Origin: Flavobacterium orientale
Lineage (GTDB): Bacteria; Bacteroidota; Bacteroidia; Flavobacteriales; Flavobacteriaceae
DNA: 64,000 nucleotides
Assembly (NCBI RefSeq): GCF_014638005.1
Contig: NZ_BMFG01000004.1
Span: 124,001 to 188,000, forward strand
Reading direction: 5' to 3'
The notes beneath the pieces are model-generated. The model did not search any database. It had not been told where the DNA came from and saw nothing but the letters and a program-made list of their open reading frames with translations. Within the stretch, counting starts at the first letter, position 1, and every line of letters begins with the position of its first letter. Made by a program: the position numbers and the translations under genes. This document shows, in pieces, positions 1-8,832 of this stretch.

Positions 1-767
1 ACGTTATGGTTTCCGGTAGTGCTGCTCTTCAGCCCCGATTAGCCCGAGTTTTTGCTGCGGCAGGTATTCCTGTGATGGAAGGTTATGGTTTAACCGAAAC
101 CTCTCCTGTTATCTCTGTAAACGACATGCGTAATGGCTTATTCCGCATTGGAACCGTTGGAAAACTGATTAAAAACGTAGCAGTAAAAATAGCTGAAGAC
201 GGTGAAATTCTTTGTAAAGGACCCAACGTCATGATGGGCTATTATAAAGATGAAACCTTAACCAACGAAGTAATCAAAGACGGTTATTTTCATACGGGAG
301 ATATTGGAGAATTTGATAGTGACGGCTTTCTTCGCATCACCGACCGTAAGAAAGAAATGTTTAAAACTTCAGGCGGAAAATATATTGCTCCTCAATTAAT
401 AGAAAACCGATTAAAACAGTCCTTTTTTATTGAGCAAGTGATGGTGATTGGTGACGGTGAAAAAATGCCGGCAGCATTTATTCAACCTAATTTTGACTTT
501 GTTCGCGAATGGGCAAAACGACATCAAGTGAAAGGAGTTGCTACCAATGAAGAATTGGTGAATAACCCTAACGTTTTAGAACGTTTTCAGGAAGAAATTA
601 TAGCTGCCAATGAAAACTTTGGTAATTGGGAAAAAATCAAACGTTTCGAACTGACTCCTGATGTTTGGTCTATTGATGGCGGCCATTTAACCCCTACTAT
701 GAAACTGAAAAGAAAAATAGTTAAAGAAAAATACCAATATTTATACGATAAAATATATAATTCTTAA
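1..767 (+). CDS. Long-chain acyl-CoA synthetase (AMP-forming), C-terminal part
   Basis: The gene is cut by the left window edge; about 254 C-terminal residues remain. The product belongs to the ANL adenylate-forming family that activates fatty acids to acyl-CoA via an acyl-AMP. Visible core motifs are the YGLTET adenylate-binding motif, GYYKDE, the hinge-region TGDIGEF and DRKKEMFKTSGGKYIAP, which carries the hinge basic residues. The C-terminal lysine region (TPTMKLKRKIV) is typical of the FadD/ACSL type that lacks a separate thioester domain. The substrate chain length cannot be read from this fragment. Confidence 0.9.
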   Translation, partial: VMVSGSAALQPRLARVFAAAGIPVMEGYGLTETSPVISVNDMRNGLFRIGTVGKLIKNVAVKIAEDGEILCKGPNVMMGYYKDETLTNEVIKDGYFHTGDIGEFDSDGFLRITDRKKEMFKTSGGKYIAPQLIENRLKQSFFIEQVMVIGDGEKMPAAFIQPNFDFVREWAKRHQVKGVATNEELVNNPNVLERFQEEIIAANENFGNWEKIKRFELTPDVWSIDGGHLTPTMKLKRKIVKEKYQYLYDKIYNS

Positions 768-842
768 AAAAACACACCATTTTTTAACAAGTGTTTACCA
801 TTTTTCATAAATTTACACCACTAACCAAAAACAATTAAATTT

Positions 843-1232
843 ATGAATGCAAAAAACGTTTTAGTTTCCGGTGTCGTTGGAGGTATCGTTAATTTCTTTT
901 TAGGCTGGATTTTTTATGCTATGCTCTTTAAAGATTTCTTTCCCCAATCGAATGAAGAAGATATGGATTTAACCATGATCTTTTTAGGTTGCTTGGTCTA
1001 TGGCCTTTTTATGGCGTATGTGTTTGTTAAATGGGCCACCATTAGTTTAGCAAAAACAGGTGCACAAGCCGGAGCCATTTTCGGGTTTTTCTATGCCCTC
1101 TCGGTTAACCTCTTTATGGCCTCTTCAGGTAAATTAGACGTGCAAGTGATGTTACTTGATGTTGCTATTACCATTGTAATGAGTGCCATTATTGGTGCTG
1201 TTATTGCAGTAATCAATGGAAAATTGAAATAA
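843..1232 (+). CDS. Hypothetical small membrane protein
   Basis: 129 residues with four predicted hydrophobic helices (about 8-30, 44-66, 76-95 and 104-126) separated by short polar loops, so an integral inner-membrane protein. Glycine-rich first helix (VSGVVGGIVNFFLGW). No catalytic motif is visible. It resembles the many small DUF1761-like membrane proteins of Bacteroidota, but I cannot assign it firmly. It is followed by a strong bidirectional terminator shared with the convergent threonine aldolase gene. Confidence 0.75.
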   Translation: MNAKNVLVSGVVGGIVNFFLGWIFYAMLFKDFFPQSNEEDMDLTMIFLGCLVYGLFMAYVFVKWATISLAKTGAQAGAIFGFFYALSVNLFMASSGKLDVQVMLLDVAITIVMSAIIGAVIAVINGKLK

Positions 1233-1255
1233 AATATAAGCTATACTTCAAAAAG

Positions 1256-1282
1256 AAACGCTCTTTTCAGAGCGTTTTTTTT
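1256..1282. terminator. Bidirectional intrinsic terminator
   Basis: Stem AAACGCTC / GAGCGTTT (8 bp, loop TTTTCA) followed by a T run on the + strand and preceded by A-rich sequence that gives a U tract on the - strand. It sits between two convergent genes and can serve both. Confidence 0.9.
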
Positions 1283-1286
1283 GTTT

Positions 1287-2312
1287 TTAAAAAGTAATCT
1301 TTTCCAGCGTTTCCAGTACATAGGTATGCATGACTTCTTTGTAATCCAGATGCGTCACCATTCGCAATTTTCCTTTACCTAAGGAACTAATGGCTATGTT
1401 TTTTTGCTTTAGTTTTTCAATGACATCTAAGTCCGCTATTGTGGGTTGTACCGAAAAAATCACAATATTGGTTTCCACCGGTTCCACTCCTTGAATCCAT
1501 GGCAATCGTTGCAGCATTACGCCCAATTCTTTTGCCCGTCTGTGATCTTCTGCTAAACGTTCGATATTATTTTCTAACGCATAAATAGCTGCTGCAGCAA
1601 CAAAACCTACTTGTCGCATGCCACCACCCAATACCTTTCTGATTCGCATGACTTTATTGTAGTGTTCTTGCGACATTAAGAGTACGGACCCAATTGGGGT
1701 TCCCATACCTTTTGAAAAACAAACCGAAATGGTATCAAATAGTTTTCCGTAATGCAAGGGATTCTGATTTTTAGCCACCAAAGCATTCCACAACCGAGCA
1801 CCATCCAAGTGGTACTTTAACCCATGTTGGTCACAAACTTTTCTAATCGCTACCAAATCGACCATTTCATAACAAGCACCTCCTCCTTTGTTGGTAGTGT
1901 TTTCTAAAGCAACTAAGGTAGTCAACGGACTGTGGTAAAAGTCAGGCGGATTGATTGCTTCTTCCACTTGTTGAGCGGTAATCATCCCTCGAGAGCCTTC
2001 CAGTAACTTACAGGAAACACCACTATTAAACGAAACACCGCCACCTTCATAATTGTATATATGAGCAAACTTATCGGCAATCAATTGCTCTCCGGGTTGT
2101 GTGTGCAATTTGATTGCTGCTTGATTGGCCATTGTTCCTGACGGAAAAAACAAAGCGGCTTCCATGCCAAAAAACGCGGCAACTTTTGCTTCCAATTCAT
2201 TTACTGTGGGGTCTTGTTTAAAAACATCATCACCTACTTTGGCGTTAAACATGGCACGTAGCATATCTGCATTTGGTTTGGTAACCGTATCACTCACTAA
2301 ATTTATTTCCAT
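1287..2312 (-). CDS. ltaE: Low-specificity L-threonine aldolase
   Basis: PLP-dependent fold-type I enzyme that cleaves threonine or allo-threonine to glycine and acetaldehyde. The N-terminus NLVSDTVTKP is the family signature. The PLP aspartate lies in HLDGAR and the Schiff-base lysine in the FSKGMGTPIGSV segment (about residue 201 from the chosen start). Full family length, about 341 residues. An ATG eight codons upstream (2336) is possible, but family members start just before this signature, so 2312 is preferred. The gene is divergent from prfB. Confidence 0.9.
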   Translation of the reverse strand: MEINLVSDTVTKPNADMLRAMFNAKVGDDVFKQDPTVNELEAKVAAFFGMEAALFFPSGTMANQAAIKLHTQPGEQLIADKFAHIYNYEGGGVSFNSGVSCKLLEGSRGMITAQQVEEAINPPDFYHSPLTTLVALENTTNKGGGACYEMVDLVAIRKVCDQHGLKYHLDGARLWNALVAKNQNPLHYGKLFDTISVCFSKGMGTPIGSVLLMSQEHYNKVMRIRKVLGGGMRQVGFVAAAAIYALENNIERLAEDHRRAKELGVMLQRLPWIQGVEPVETNIVIFSVQPTIADLDVIEKLKQKNIAISSLGKGKLRMVTHLDYKEVMHTYVLETLEKITF

Positions 2313-2339
2313 TGAATTTTTAATTTTATATTTCATTTC

Positions 2340-2419
2340 GGACAGGTCGCAAGCTGTCCCTACGTAACAAATCTTACATTATTTCATTTTCACTATTAGG
2401 ACAAATCACAACTTGTTCC
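2340..2419. repeat. Two degenerate copies of the GGACAAG palindrome
   Basis: Positions 2340-2359 and 2399-2419 are imperfect versions of the 20-bp palindrome GGACAAGTCGCGACTTGTCC that occurs perfectly at 12644, 15337 and 17855. Both lie in the divergent promoter region between the threonine aldolase gene and prfB. Confidence 0.65.
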
Positions 2420-2427
2420 TACCTTTG
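2420..2427 (+). promoter_or_regulatory. prfB -7 promoter element
   Basis: TACCTTTG matches the Bacteroidota -7 consensus TAnnTTTG exactly and lies 23 bp before the prfB ATG. No clear -33 TTG is visible at the usual spacing. Confidence 0.65.
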
Positions 2428-2450
2428 CAAAAAACAAAACTACAATAATT

Positions 2451-3546
2451 ATGACAAATACCGAACAAATTAAAGGTATTGTGGAGCGTCTTGGTGCGTT
2501 GAGGAGGTATCTTTGACATCGATAAGAAGTTAATAGAAATTACCAACGAAGAAGAAAAAACGTTTGACCCCAATTTTTGGAACAATGCTAAGGAAGCGGA
2601 ACTTATCGTTCGCGAACTTCGTTCCAAGAAAAAATGGGTAGAAGATTACCAAAAAGCAGTCAATCTCTCTGAAGAACTGCAAATGGTTTATGAGTTTTAC
2701 AAAGACGGTGATGCTTCCGAAGAAGAAGTAGACAATGTTTTTGACCAAGCGAATCTTTTAATCGAAAATTTAGAATTTAAAAACATGCTTTCCGAAGAAG
2801 GAGACAGCATGAGTGCCGTATTGCAAATCACTGCCGGAGCCGGTGGTACCGAGAGTTGTGATTGGGCTTCAATGTTGATGCGAATGTATTTGATGTGGGC
2901 CGAGAAAGAAGGCTATAAAATCAAAGAACTCAACTTTCAGGAAGGTGATGTAGCCGGAATCAAAACCGTTACCCTAGAAATTGAAGGCGATTATGCTTTC
3001 GGATATCTGAAAGGGGAAAACGGCGTACATCGACTGGTGCGAATTTCGCCTTTTGACAGTAATGCTAAACGACATACCTCGTTTGCGTCAGTATATGTGT
3101 ATCCGTTGGTGGATGATACCATTGAAATTGACATCAATCCCGCTGATTTAGAAATCATTACCTCTCGTTCGAGTGGTGCCGGTGGTCAAAATGTAAATAA
3201 AGTGGAAACCAAGGTACAATTGTTTCACAAACCAACCGGTATTCAAATTCAATGCTCGGAAACCCGTTCACAACAAGACAACCGTCAACGAGCCATGCAA
3301 ATGTTACGTTCGCAATTGTATGAAATTGAATTGAAAAAACAAATGGCCCAACGAGCGGATATAGAAGCCGGAAAAATGAAAATTGAATGGGGTTCCCAAA
3401 TCCGAAATTACGTTATGCAACCCTATAAATTGGTAAAAGATGTTAGAACCGGACAAGAAACCAGCGATGTAGACGGCGTCATGAATGGCGAAATAGACGA
3501 ATTTTTAAAAGCGTATTTGATGATGATGGGACAGAAGGAAGAGTAG
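2451..3546 (+). CDS. prfB: Peptide chain release factor 2, with programmed +1 frameshift
   Basis: RF2 recognises UGA and UAA stop codons and releases the peptide on the ribosome. Translation starts at ATG 2451, reads 21 codons to CTT (2511-2513), meets an in-frame TGA (2514-2516), and must shift +1 to continue at GAC 2515. An SD-like AGGAGG lies at 2502-2507, three bases before the slippery CTT. The spliced product is 364 residues, the normal RF2 length. The specificity tripeptide SPF is at about 199-201 and the catalytic GGQ at about 244-246. The site gives autoregulation: low RF2 slows termination and favours the shift. A plain ORF call would truncate the gene to 2683. Confidence 0.96.
2500..2517 (+). 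promoter_or_regulatory. prfB programmed +1 frameshift site
   Basis: AGGAGG TAT CTT TGA C: SD-like stimulator, 3-nt spacer, slippery CTT, poor-context UGA followed by C. All elements of the classical RF2 recoding site are present. Confidence 0.95.
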
Positions 3547-3682
3547 TTTTCGGGTTGCAGGTTGCGAGTTACGGGTTTTAGAAACGCTGAAAAAAGTATA
3601 CGCTATTGTTACCTAAAAATCATTTTTCAAATTCTCTATCGTTTTCGTATTTTAGCAACAAATAAAAACACTACAACATATA

Positions 3683-5311
3683 ATGGACATCAACTTCAAC
3701 AAAAACGAAGACCACAACAAGCTTTTACTTTCTGATTTAAAACAGCGATTTGCTCAAGTGAAATTGGGTGGCGGTGAAAAGCGAATTGCCAAATTGCATG
3801 CAGAAGGAAAAATGACGGCACGCGAACGCATCGATTATTTGCTGGATCCTAAAGCGAAAAGCATTGAGATTGGCGCTTTTGTAGGTGACGGCATGTATGC
3901 CGAACACGGCGGTTGTCCTTCCGGAGGTGTGGTTGTAAAAATAGGTTATATCAAAGGAAAACAATGTGTGGTAGTAGCCAATGACGCTACTGTAAAAGCC
4001 GGAGCTTGGTTTCCGATTACGGGAAAAAAGAACTTAAGAGCTCAGGAAATTTCCATAGAAAACCGATTACCCATTATCTATTTGGTAGATAGTGCCGGAG
4101 TTTATTTACCGATGCAAGATGAAATCTTTCCGGATAAAGAGCATTTCGGACGCATCTTCCGCAATAATGCAGTAATGAGTAGTATGGGAATCACACAAAT
4201 TGCGGCGGTTATGGGAAGCTGTGTGGCCGGTGGTGCCTACTTACCTATCATGAGTGATGAAGCGATGATTGTGGACAAAACAGGGAGTATCTTTTTAGCC
4301 GGAAGTTATTTGGTAAAAGCCGCTGTGGGTGAAAATATAGACAACGAAACATTAGGTGGTGCTACTACGCATTGCGAAATATCAGGCGTAACTGATTACA
4401 AAGCCAAAGACGACAAAGATGCTTTAGACCGCATTAAAAGTATCGTTGGGAAAATTGGCGATTATGACAAAGCCGGATTCAACAGAGTAAAAGCGGAAAA
4501 ACCTGCCTTGAAAGAAGAAGATATCTATGGTATTATTCCAAAATCGAGATCGGACCAATACGATATGATGGAAGTAATCAAACGATTGGTTGACAACTCC
4601 GAAATGGATATGTATAAAGAAGGCTACGGACAATCTATCATCACGTGCTATGCTCGAATTGACGGATGGGCTGTGGGAATTGTTGCGAACCAACGTACGG
4701 TTTCCAAAACTAAAAAAGGAGAAATTCAGTTTGGCGGTGTGATTTACTCCGATTCTGCGGATAAGGCTACCCGTTTTATTGCGAATTGCAACCAAAAGAA
4801 AATACCCTTAGTTTTCCTTCAGGATGTCACCGGATTTATGGTAGGCAGTAAATCAGAACACGGCGGCATTATCAAAGACGGAGCCAAAATGGTGAATGCG
4901 GTCTCCAATTCGGTTGTACCCAAATTCACTGTGATCGTTGGCAACTCCTATGGAGCAGGAAACTATGCCATGTGTGGAAAAGCCTACGACCCCCGATTAA
5001 TCTTTGCTTGGCCAAGTGCCGAATTAGCCGTAATGGGTGGTACGCAAGCCGCTAAAGTTTTAGCACAAATTGAAGCTTCTTCTTTAAAAGCTAAAGGGGA
5101 AATAATTGATGAAGTAAAAGAAAAAGAACTCTTTGACAAAATAAAAGCCCGTTACGATGCCCAAGTTTCTCCTTATTATGCCGCATCAAGGTTGTGGACT
5201 GATGCAATTATTGACCCATTAGAGACACGTACTTGGATTTCTATGGGTATTGAAGCGGCTAACCACGCTCCTATTGAAAAGAAATTTAATTTGGGGGTGA
5301 TACAAGTTTAA
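3683..5311 (+). CDS. Acyl-CoA carboxylase, carboxyltransferase (beta) subunit
   Basis: 542-residue carboxyltransferase of the propionyl-/acetyl-CoA carboxylase PccB/AccD5 type. It moves the carboxyl group from biotin to an acyl-CoA. It contains the N-terminal and C-terminal crotonase-like halves with the acyl-CoA-binding GGCPSGG and GSCVAGGAYLP segments in the first half, and biotin-carboxyl-binding GNSYGAGNYAMCG and WPSAELAVMGG in the second. No biotin carboxylase or carrier gene is adjacent, so partners lie elsewhere. Substrate (propionyl, methylcrotonyl or acetyl-CoA) cannot be fixed from sequence alone. Confidence 0.9.
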   Translation: MDINFNKNEDHNKLLLSDLKQRFAQVKLGGGEKRIAKLHAEGKMTARERIDYLLDPKAKSIEIGAFVGDGMYAEHGGCPSGGVVVKIGYIKGKQCVVVANDATVKAGAWFPITGKKNLRAQEISIENRLPIIYLVDSAGVYLPMQDEIFPDKEHFGRIFRNNAVMSSMGITQIAAVMGSCVAGGAYLPIMSDEAMIVDKTGSIFLAGSYLVKAAVGENIDNETLGGATTHCEISGVTDYKAKDDKDALDRIKSIVGKIGDYDKAGFNRVKAEKPALKEEDIYGIIPKSRSDQYDMMEVIKRLVDNSEMDMYKEGYGQSIITCYARIDGWAVGIVANQRTVSKTKKGEIQFGGVIYSDSADKATRFIANCNQKKIPLVFLQDVTGFMVGSKSEHGGIIKDGAKMVNAVSNSVVPKFTVIVGNSYGAGNYAMCGKAYDPRLIFAWPSAELAVMGGTQAAKVLAQIEASSLKAKGEIIDEVKEKELFDKIKARYDAQVSPYYAASRLWTDAIIDPLETRTWISMGIEAANHAPIEKKFNLGVIQV

Positions 5312-5446
5312 AAAATATACCTCAAAATCTTATGAAATTATGGGATAGCAATAGTCCCTCGTTTTCTATAAACCAATACTTCTTTACCCTTTATTTCAAT
5401 ACACAATTACTTGATAATGACTAAAAACAGGAATACATTAGTTGCC

Positions 5447-6397
5447 ATGAGGCTAGTACTTAAAACTTTTTTTCTTTTAATTTCACTACAACTGCTTGGT
5501 CAAACAGACACCACCAATGTTTCATTTGTGGCCTACTGGTCAATTGGTGACAGTTATGATTTTAAAATTTCAAAAGTTAAAAAGCAATGGAAAGAAGGAA
5601 AACTGGTTAAAGATGAAAACCAATCCTACATTGCCAATTTTACCGTCATTGATTCAACTGAAAACTCCTATACAATAAATTGGTCCTATGAAAATGATTT
5701 CAAAAACACCTACAATATTCCGGATCAATTGTTAGATAAATTATCAAAGTACAGGTTAACTGAAATTCAGTATAAAACTTCGGAGGTTGGTGATTTTATT
5801 GAAATCCTCAATTGGAAAGAAGTCTCCGAAATAATGAACAAAATGTTCGTTGATATTATTAATGTTAAGAGTTTAGATGACCCAAAATCAAAAGACAATT
5901 TAGAAAAGGCAATGGAACCTTTTAAGCAGATATACAGCTCTAAAGAAGGAATCGAGCAACTGGTAATGAAAGAAATACACTATTTTCATTTTCCTATGGG
6001 TCTTGAATTTGACACTACAGAAACCCTTACCTATGAAGACCAAATTCCCAATATGTTTGGCGGAGACCCCATTAAAGCCAATGCAAAAATGTATTTTGAA
6101 GAAATCGATTTTGAAGAAAATTTTTGTATCATAAAACACACTATGGAATTGGATCCTGATGACACTTTAAACATGCTTAACCAAGTATTTAAAAGCATGA
6201 ATCTTAAGGATGGTGAATTTGAAAAGGCATTTGAAACTGCAGTATTTAAAATTAATGATTCCAACACTTTTGAATATTACTTTTATCCCGGAATCCCACA
6301 TAAAATAGAAACTCTCAGAGAAACCGAGCTTACTATCAATGGTGAAAAAGGCAAACGAAGTGATAAAATTACGATAGAATTACTCTATCAGGATTAG
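5447..6397 (+). CDS. Hypothetical secreted protein
   Basis: About 316 residues, starting with a signal peptide (MRLVLKTFFLLISLQLLG, likely cleaved near Q). Alternative starts are ATG 5417 and a TTG at 5411; 5447 gives the most typical signal peptide. The mature part is rich in charged and aromatic residues and looks like a soluble beta-rich envelope protein (FTVIDSTENSYTINW, NTFEYYFYPGIPHKIET). I recognise no known domain. No lipobox, so likely periplasmic or exported. Confidence 0.7.
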   Translation: MRLVLKTFFLLISLQLLGQTDTTNVSFVAYWSIGDSYDFKISKVKKQWKEGKLVKDENQSYIANFTVIDSTENSYTINWSYENDFKNTYNIPDQLLDKLSKYRLTEIQYKTSEVGDFIEILNWKEVSEIMNKMFVDIINVKSLDDPKSKDNLEKAMEPFKQIYSSKEGIEQLVMKEIHYFHFPMGLEFDTTETLTYEDQIPNMFGGDPIKANAKMYFEEIDFEENFCIIKHTMELDPDDTLNMLNQVFKSMNLKDGEFEKAFETAVFKINDSNTFEYYFYPGIPHKIETLRETELTINGEKGKRSDKITIELLYQD

Positions 6398-6449
6398 TTT
6401 TGTTATCGTCTAAAACACAAAACCGGCCCATTTTGTGACACTTCATTAA

Positions 6450-6472
6450 ATATGACTAAAATCATATTTTAG
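6450..6472. promoter_or_regulatory. Overlapping palindromes upstream of the decarboxylase gene
   Basis: Two perfect palindromes share the same bases: ATATGA-CTAAAA-TCATAT (6450-6467) and CTAAAAT-CAT-ATTTTAG (6456-6472). They lie 41-63 bp before the start codon at 6513 and could be an operator or alternative operators. Confidence 0.4.
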
Positions 6473-6512
6473 GGTAAAAAAATCACCCAATTTTGCTCCA
6501 AAATGTACACCC

Positions 6513-7763
6513 ATGGAATTTTGGAAAAAAAGAACACCCGCAGAACGACTGCACCATATTGAAAAGGCCTTACAAGAAAATGTAAACTTTTCAAAAGATG
6601 CCTCTTTGGGCTATCCCGCGTCAAAATTAGACGGCAAAGTGTTTTATGATGATGCTCCTTTCTTAAAAGATGCTCCGGTATTAATGACTTTTGTGGCCAA
6701 TCCGAATCATATCGGTTGTCATACCACGGGTACGTCAGAAAAGGCGTTTAAAGGGACACAGCAAATTGAAAGAGAGACCTTAGATATTCTGGCTGTGGAC
6801 ATCTTTGGAGCTGAAAAAAATCAATTTGACGGCTATATTGCTTCGGGAGGAACAGAAGCCAACCTACAAGCCTTGTGGATGTATCGCAACAATTTTATGA
6901 AGCATTTCGGGGCACAACCTACTGAAATTGCCATCCTAGCTTCTGAAGATACCCACTACTCTATTGCTAAGGGAGCCAACTTACTTTTAATTGATTGGTT
7001 ATCCGTTCCTGTTGGTTTTGAAAATAGAAAAATCGACAAAGAAGCTTTGAATACTATGCTAGCTGTCGCGATGGAAAAAGGTAAAAAATACTTTATTGTG
7101 GTTTGCAATATGGGCACCACCATGTTTGGTTCGGTTGACAATCCTGATGACTATTGCGAGGTTTTAGAAAACTACAACGTTCCCTTTTCGATTCATATTG
7201 ATGCCGCTTATGGCGGATTTGTATATCCTTTTTTGGCAAAAGAAACTACCGCATTGAGTTTCAAAAATCCAAAGGTATCTTCTATAACTGTTGATGCACA
7301 TAAAATGTTGCAAGCCCCTTACGGAACGGGAATATTTATCTGTAGAAAGCGTTTAATTGAGAATGTGTTAACACAAGAAGCTCAATATGTTGAAGGAATG
7401 GATTTAACCTTGTCAGGAAGTCGTTCGGGAGCGAATGCAGTTGCCGTTTGGATGATTTTAAATACCTACGGACCGAATGGTTGGTTTGAAAAAATTAAGA
7501 TACTGCAAATGCGTACCGATTGGTTTTGCCAACAATTAGATCAGATGAAAATTGCCTATTTTAGAGAACCCAATATGAATATTGTAACCATTAAATCGGC
7601 GTTTATTCCCGAGGAAACAGCGGCACGTTTTGATTTAGTTCCCCAAAAACACAACGACCAAAACCAATGGTATAAAGTGGTTTTGATGGAACATGTGGAA
7701 GTAGATCATCTCAACCAATTGTTGGAAGAGCTTAAAGAAGCTACCGTCACGGTAACTACCTAA
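6513..7763 (+). CDS. PLP-dependent group II decarboxylase
   Basis: 416 residues of the glutamate/histidine/aromatic amino acid decarboxylase family (fold-type I PLP). Visible: SGGTEANLQAL (phosphate and cofactor contacts), EDTHYS with the cofactor-stacking histidine at about 147, HIDAAYGG with the PLP aspartate at about 230, and VDAHKMLQAPYG with the Schiff-base lysine at about 264. The short length, without the long C-terminal region of eukaryotic decarboxylases, resembles bacterial histidine or glutamate decarboxylase-like proteins. The substrate amino acid is not determinable. It ends at a strong terminator. Confidence 0.85.
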   Translation: MEFWKKRTPAERLHHIEKALQENVNFSKDASLGYPASKLDGKVFYDDAPFLKDAPVLMTFVANPNHIGCHTTGTSEKAFKGTQQIERETLDILAVDIFGAEKNQFDGYIASGGTEANLQALWMYRNNFMKHFGAQPTEIAILASEDTHYSIAKGANLLLIDWLSVPVGFENRKIDKEALNTMLAVAMEKGKKYFIVVCNMGTTMFGSVDNPDDYCEVLENYNVPFSIHIDAAYGGFVYPFLAKETTALSFKNPKVSSITVDAHKMLQAPYGTGIFICRKRLIENVLTQEAQYVEGMDLTLSGSRSGANAVAVWMILNTYGPNGWFEKIKILQMRTDWFCQQLDQMKIAYFREPNMNIVTIKSAFIPEETAARFDLVPQKHNDQNQWYKVVLMEHVEVDHLNQLLEELKEATVTVTT

Positions 7764-7780
7764 CTAGTAAACCTAAAAAA

Positions 7781-7806
7781 AGCCACTTAAATAAGTGGCT
7801 TTTTTA
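7781..7806. terminator. Bidirectional intrinsic terminator
   Basis: Perfect stem AGCCACTTA / TAAGTGGCT (7781-7800) flanked by A and T runs, between the convergent decarboxylase and small Lys-rich genes. Confidence 0.9.
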
Positions 7807-7824
7807 TTTCGTATTAAACTTTGA

Positions 7825-8022
7825 TTACGAATTTGTTTCTGCTTTTTTAGCAGAACAACATGCTTTTTTAGCAGCTCCACAGTCTTTCTTCTCTTCAGAA
7901 GCTTCTGCTTTTTCTGTTTTAGCTTTCGCTTTTTTCTTTTCTTTATTTTTTGGTTCACCAGCCATAACATCCATTGAGAATAAGAACGATGCTACTGCAA
8001 ATAAGGCTACAATTTTTTTCAT
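7825..8022 (-). CDS. Small Lys/Ala/Glu-rich exported protein with C-terminal cysteines
   Basis: 65 residues. The start at ATG 8022 gives a clear signal peptide (MKKIVALFAVASFLFSMDVMA, cut before GEPK). The mature 44 residues are highly charged and low in complexity (KEKKKAKAKTEKAEA) and end with CGAAKKACCSAKKAE, holding three cysteines. An in-frame extension to 8154 would overlap thioredoxin and hide the signal peptide, so I reject it. It is directly downstream of thioredoxin, which fits a thiol or metal role, but the function is unknown. Confidence 0.75.
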   Translation of the reverse strand: MKKIVALFAVASFLFSMDVMAGEPKNKEKKKAKAKTEKAEASEEKKDCGAAKKACCSAKKAETNS

Positions 8023-8095
8023 ACTATTTAAATTTTTAACGGTTAATGTAATGAATTGAAAAACAAATATATATAATTTTTTAAAACGAACACTG

Positions 8096-8401
8096 TTAAT
8101 TTTGTAGAATCTTTTCAGAAATGATTTGAAGCAACTGTTGTTTCGATAAAACACCCGACTGTCGCCAGAGTTGTTTTCCGTTTTGAAACAAGAGCATGGT
8201 GGGTACTCCTTTCACTTGGTATTGAGCCGCCAGGCTCTGATTTTTATCGACGTCAATTTTGATAATTGAAATGGTTTCACCTAAGCTGTCCTTTACCTCT
8301 TTGAGAATCGGACTTAGGGATTGACAGGGTCCGCACCAGGTAGCGAAAAAATCGACCAGTACGGGTTTGTCGGCGTTAATGAGGTCTTGAAAGGTTTTCA
8401 T
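8096..8401 (-). CDS. trxA: Thioredoxin
   Basis: 101 residues, single thioredoxin fold with the WCGPC redox active site (Cys23 and Cys26) and the cis-proline in GVPTML. It is cytoplasmic, with no signal peptide. It is the second-last gene of a minus-strand set: CstB-like persulfide dioxygenase, rhodanese lipoprotein, thioredoxin, small exported protein. In this setting it may reduce persulfidated proteins or the sulfurtransferases, as well as doing general disulfide reduction. Confidence 0.92.
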   Translation of the reverse strand: MKTFQDLINADKPVLVDFFATWCGPCQSLSPILKEVKDSLGETISIIKIDVDKNQSLAAQYQVKGVPTMLLFQNGKQLWRQSGVLSKQQLLQIISEKILQN

Positions 8402-8416
8402 TAGTAATGCATTTTG

Positions 8417-8779
8417 TTATTTCCAATTCAAATAACCGCCTTCTAAATCGATGACTTCGGTAAAACCAAGGTCAACCATTTTCTTGGCTGCGATTTGACT
8501 TCTTGCTCCGCTACGGCAATAGACATAGACGGGTTGGGTTTTGTCCAGTTTTAGGATCTCCGTTTCAAAATCGGGTCCATTTACATTGTTATTTAGGGCG
8601 TGACCGATAGCACCTTCCGAAAATTCCTCCGGAGTTCGAACATCTACCAGTTGCACCTCCCCTTTTGCGATTGCTGTTTTAAAAGCATCGGGAGCAATGA
8701 CCTTTATTTTGGGATTGGACTGCGACTGACACGAAATGGTGAGCATCGACAGGAATAGTATAACCAGTATTTTTTTCAT
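8417..8779 (-). CDS. Rhodanese-like lipoprotein
   Basis: 120 residues from ATG 8779 (an upstream in-frame ATG at 8812 would spoil the signal peptide). Type II signal peptide with lipobox LTISC, so a lipid-anchored envelope protein. A single rhodanese domain follows: LVDVRTPEEF and active-site loop CRSGAR with the catalytic cysteine, so a sulfurtransferase that carries a persulfide. Lies 15 bp upstream of trxA and about 50 bp downstream of the persulfide dioxygenase gene; likely one operon. Confidence 0.9.
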   Translation of the reverse strand: MKKILVILFLSMLTISCQSQSNPKIKVIAPDAFKTAIAKGEVQLVDVRTPEEFSEGAIGHALNNNVNGPDFETEILKLDKTQPVYVYCRSGARSQIAAKKMVDLGFTEVIDLEGGYLNWK

Positions 8780-8832
8780 CTTCTTTTCTTTTAGTTTATT
8801 GCGTTTCAACAACGGTAGGCGTATTAGTTACT

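Noticed and set aside
5341..5365. GGGATAGCAATAGTCCC as a terminator after the carboxyltransferase gene
   Set aside because: Only a 4-bp stem with a long loop and no T run.
8023..8154. N-terminal extension of the Lys-rich small protein to 8154
   Set aside because: Overlaps thioredoxin and buries the clear signal peptide beginning at 8022.
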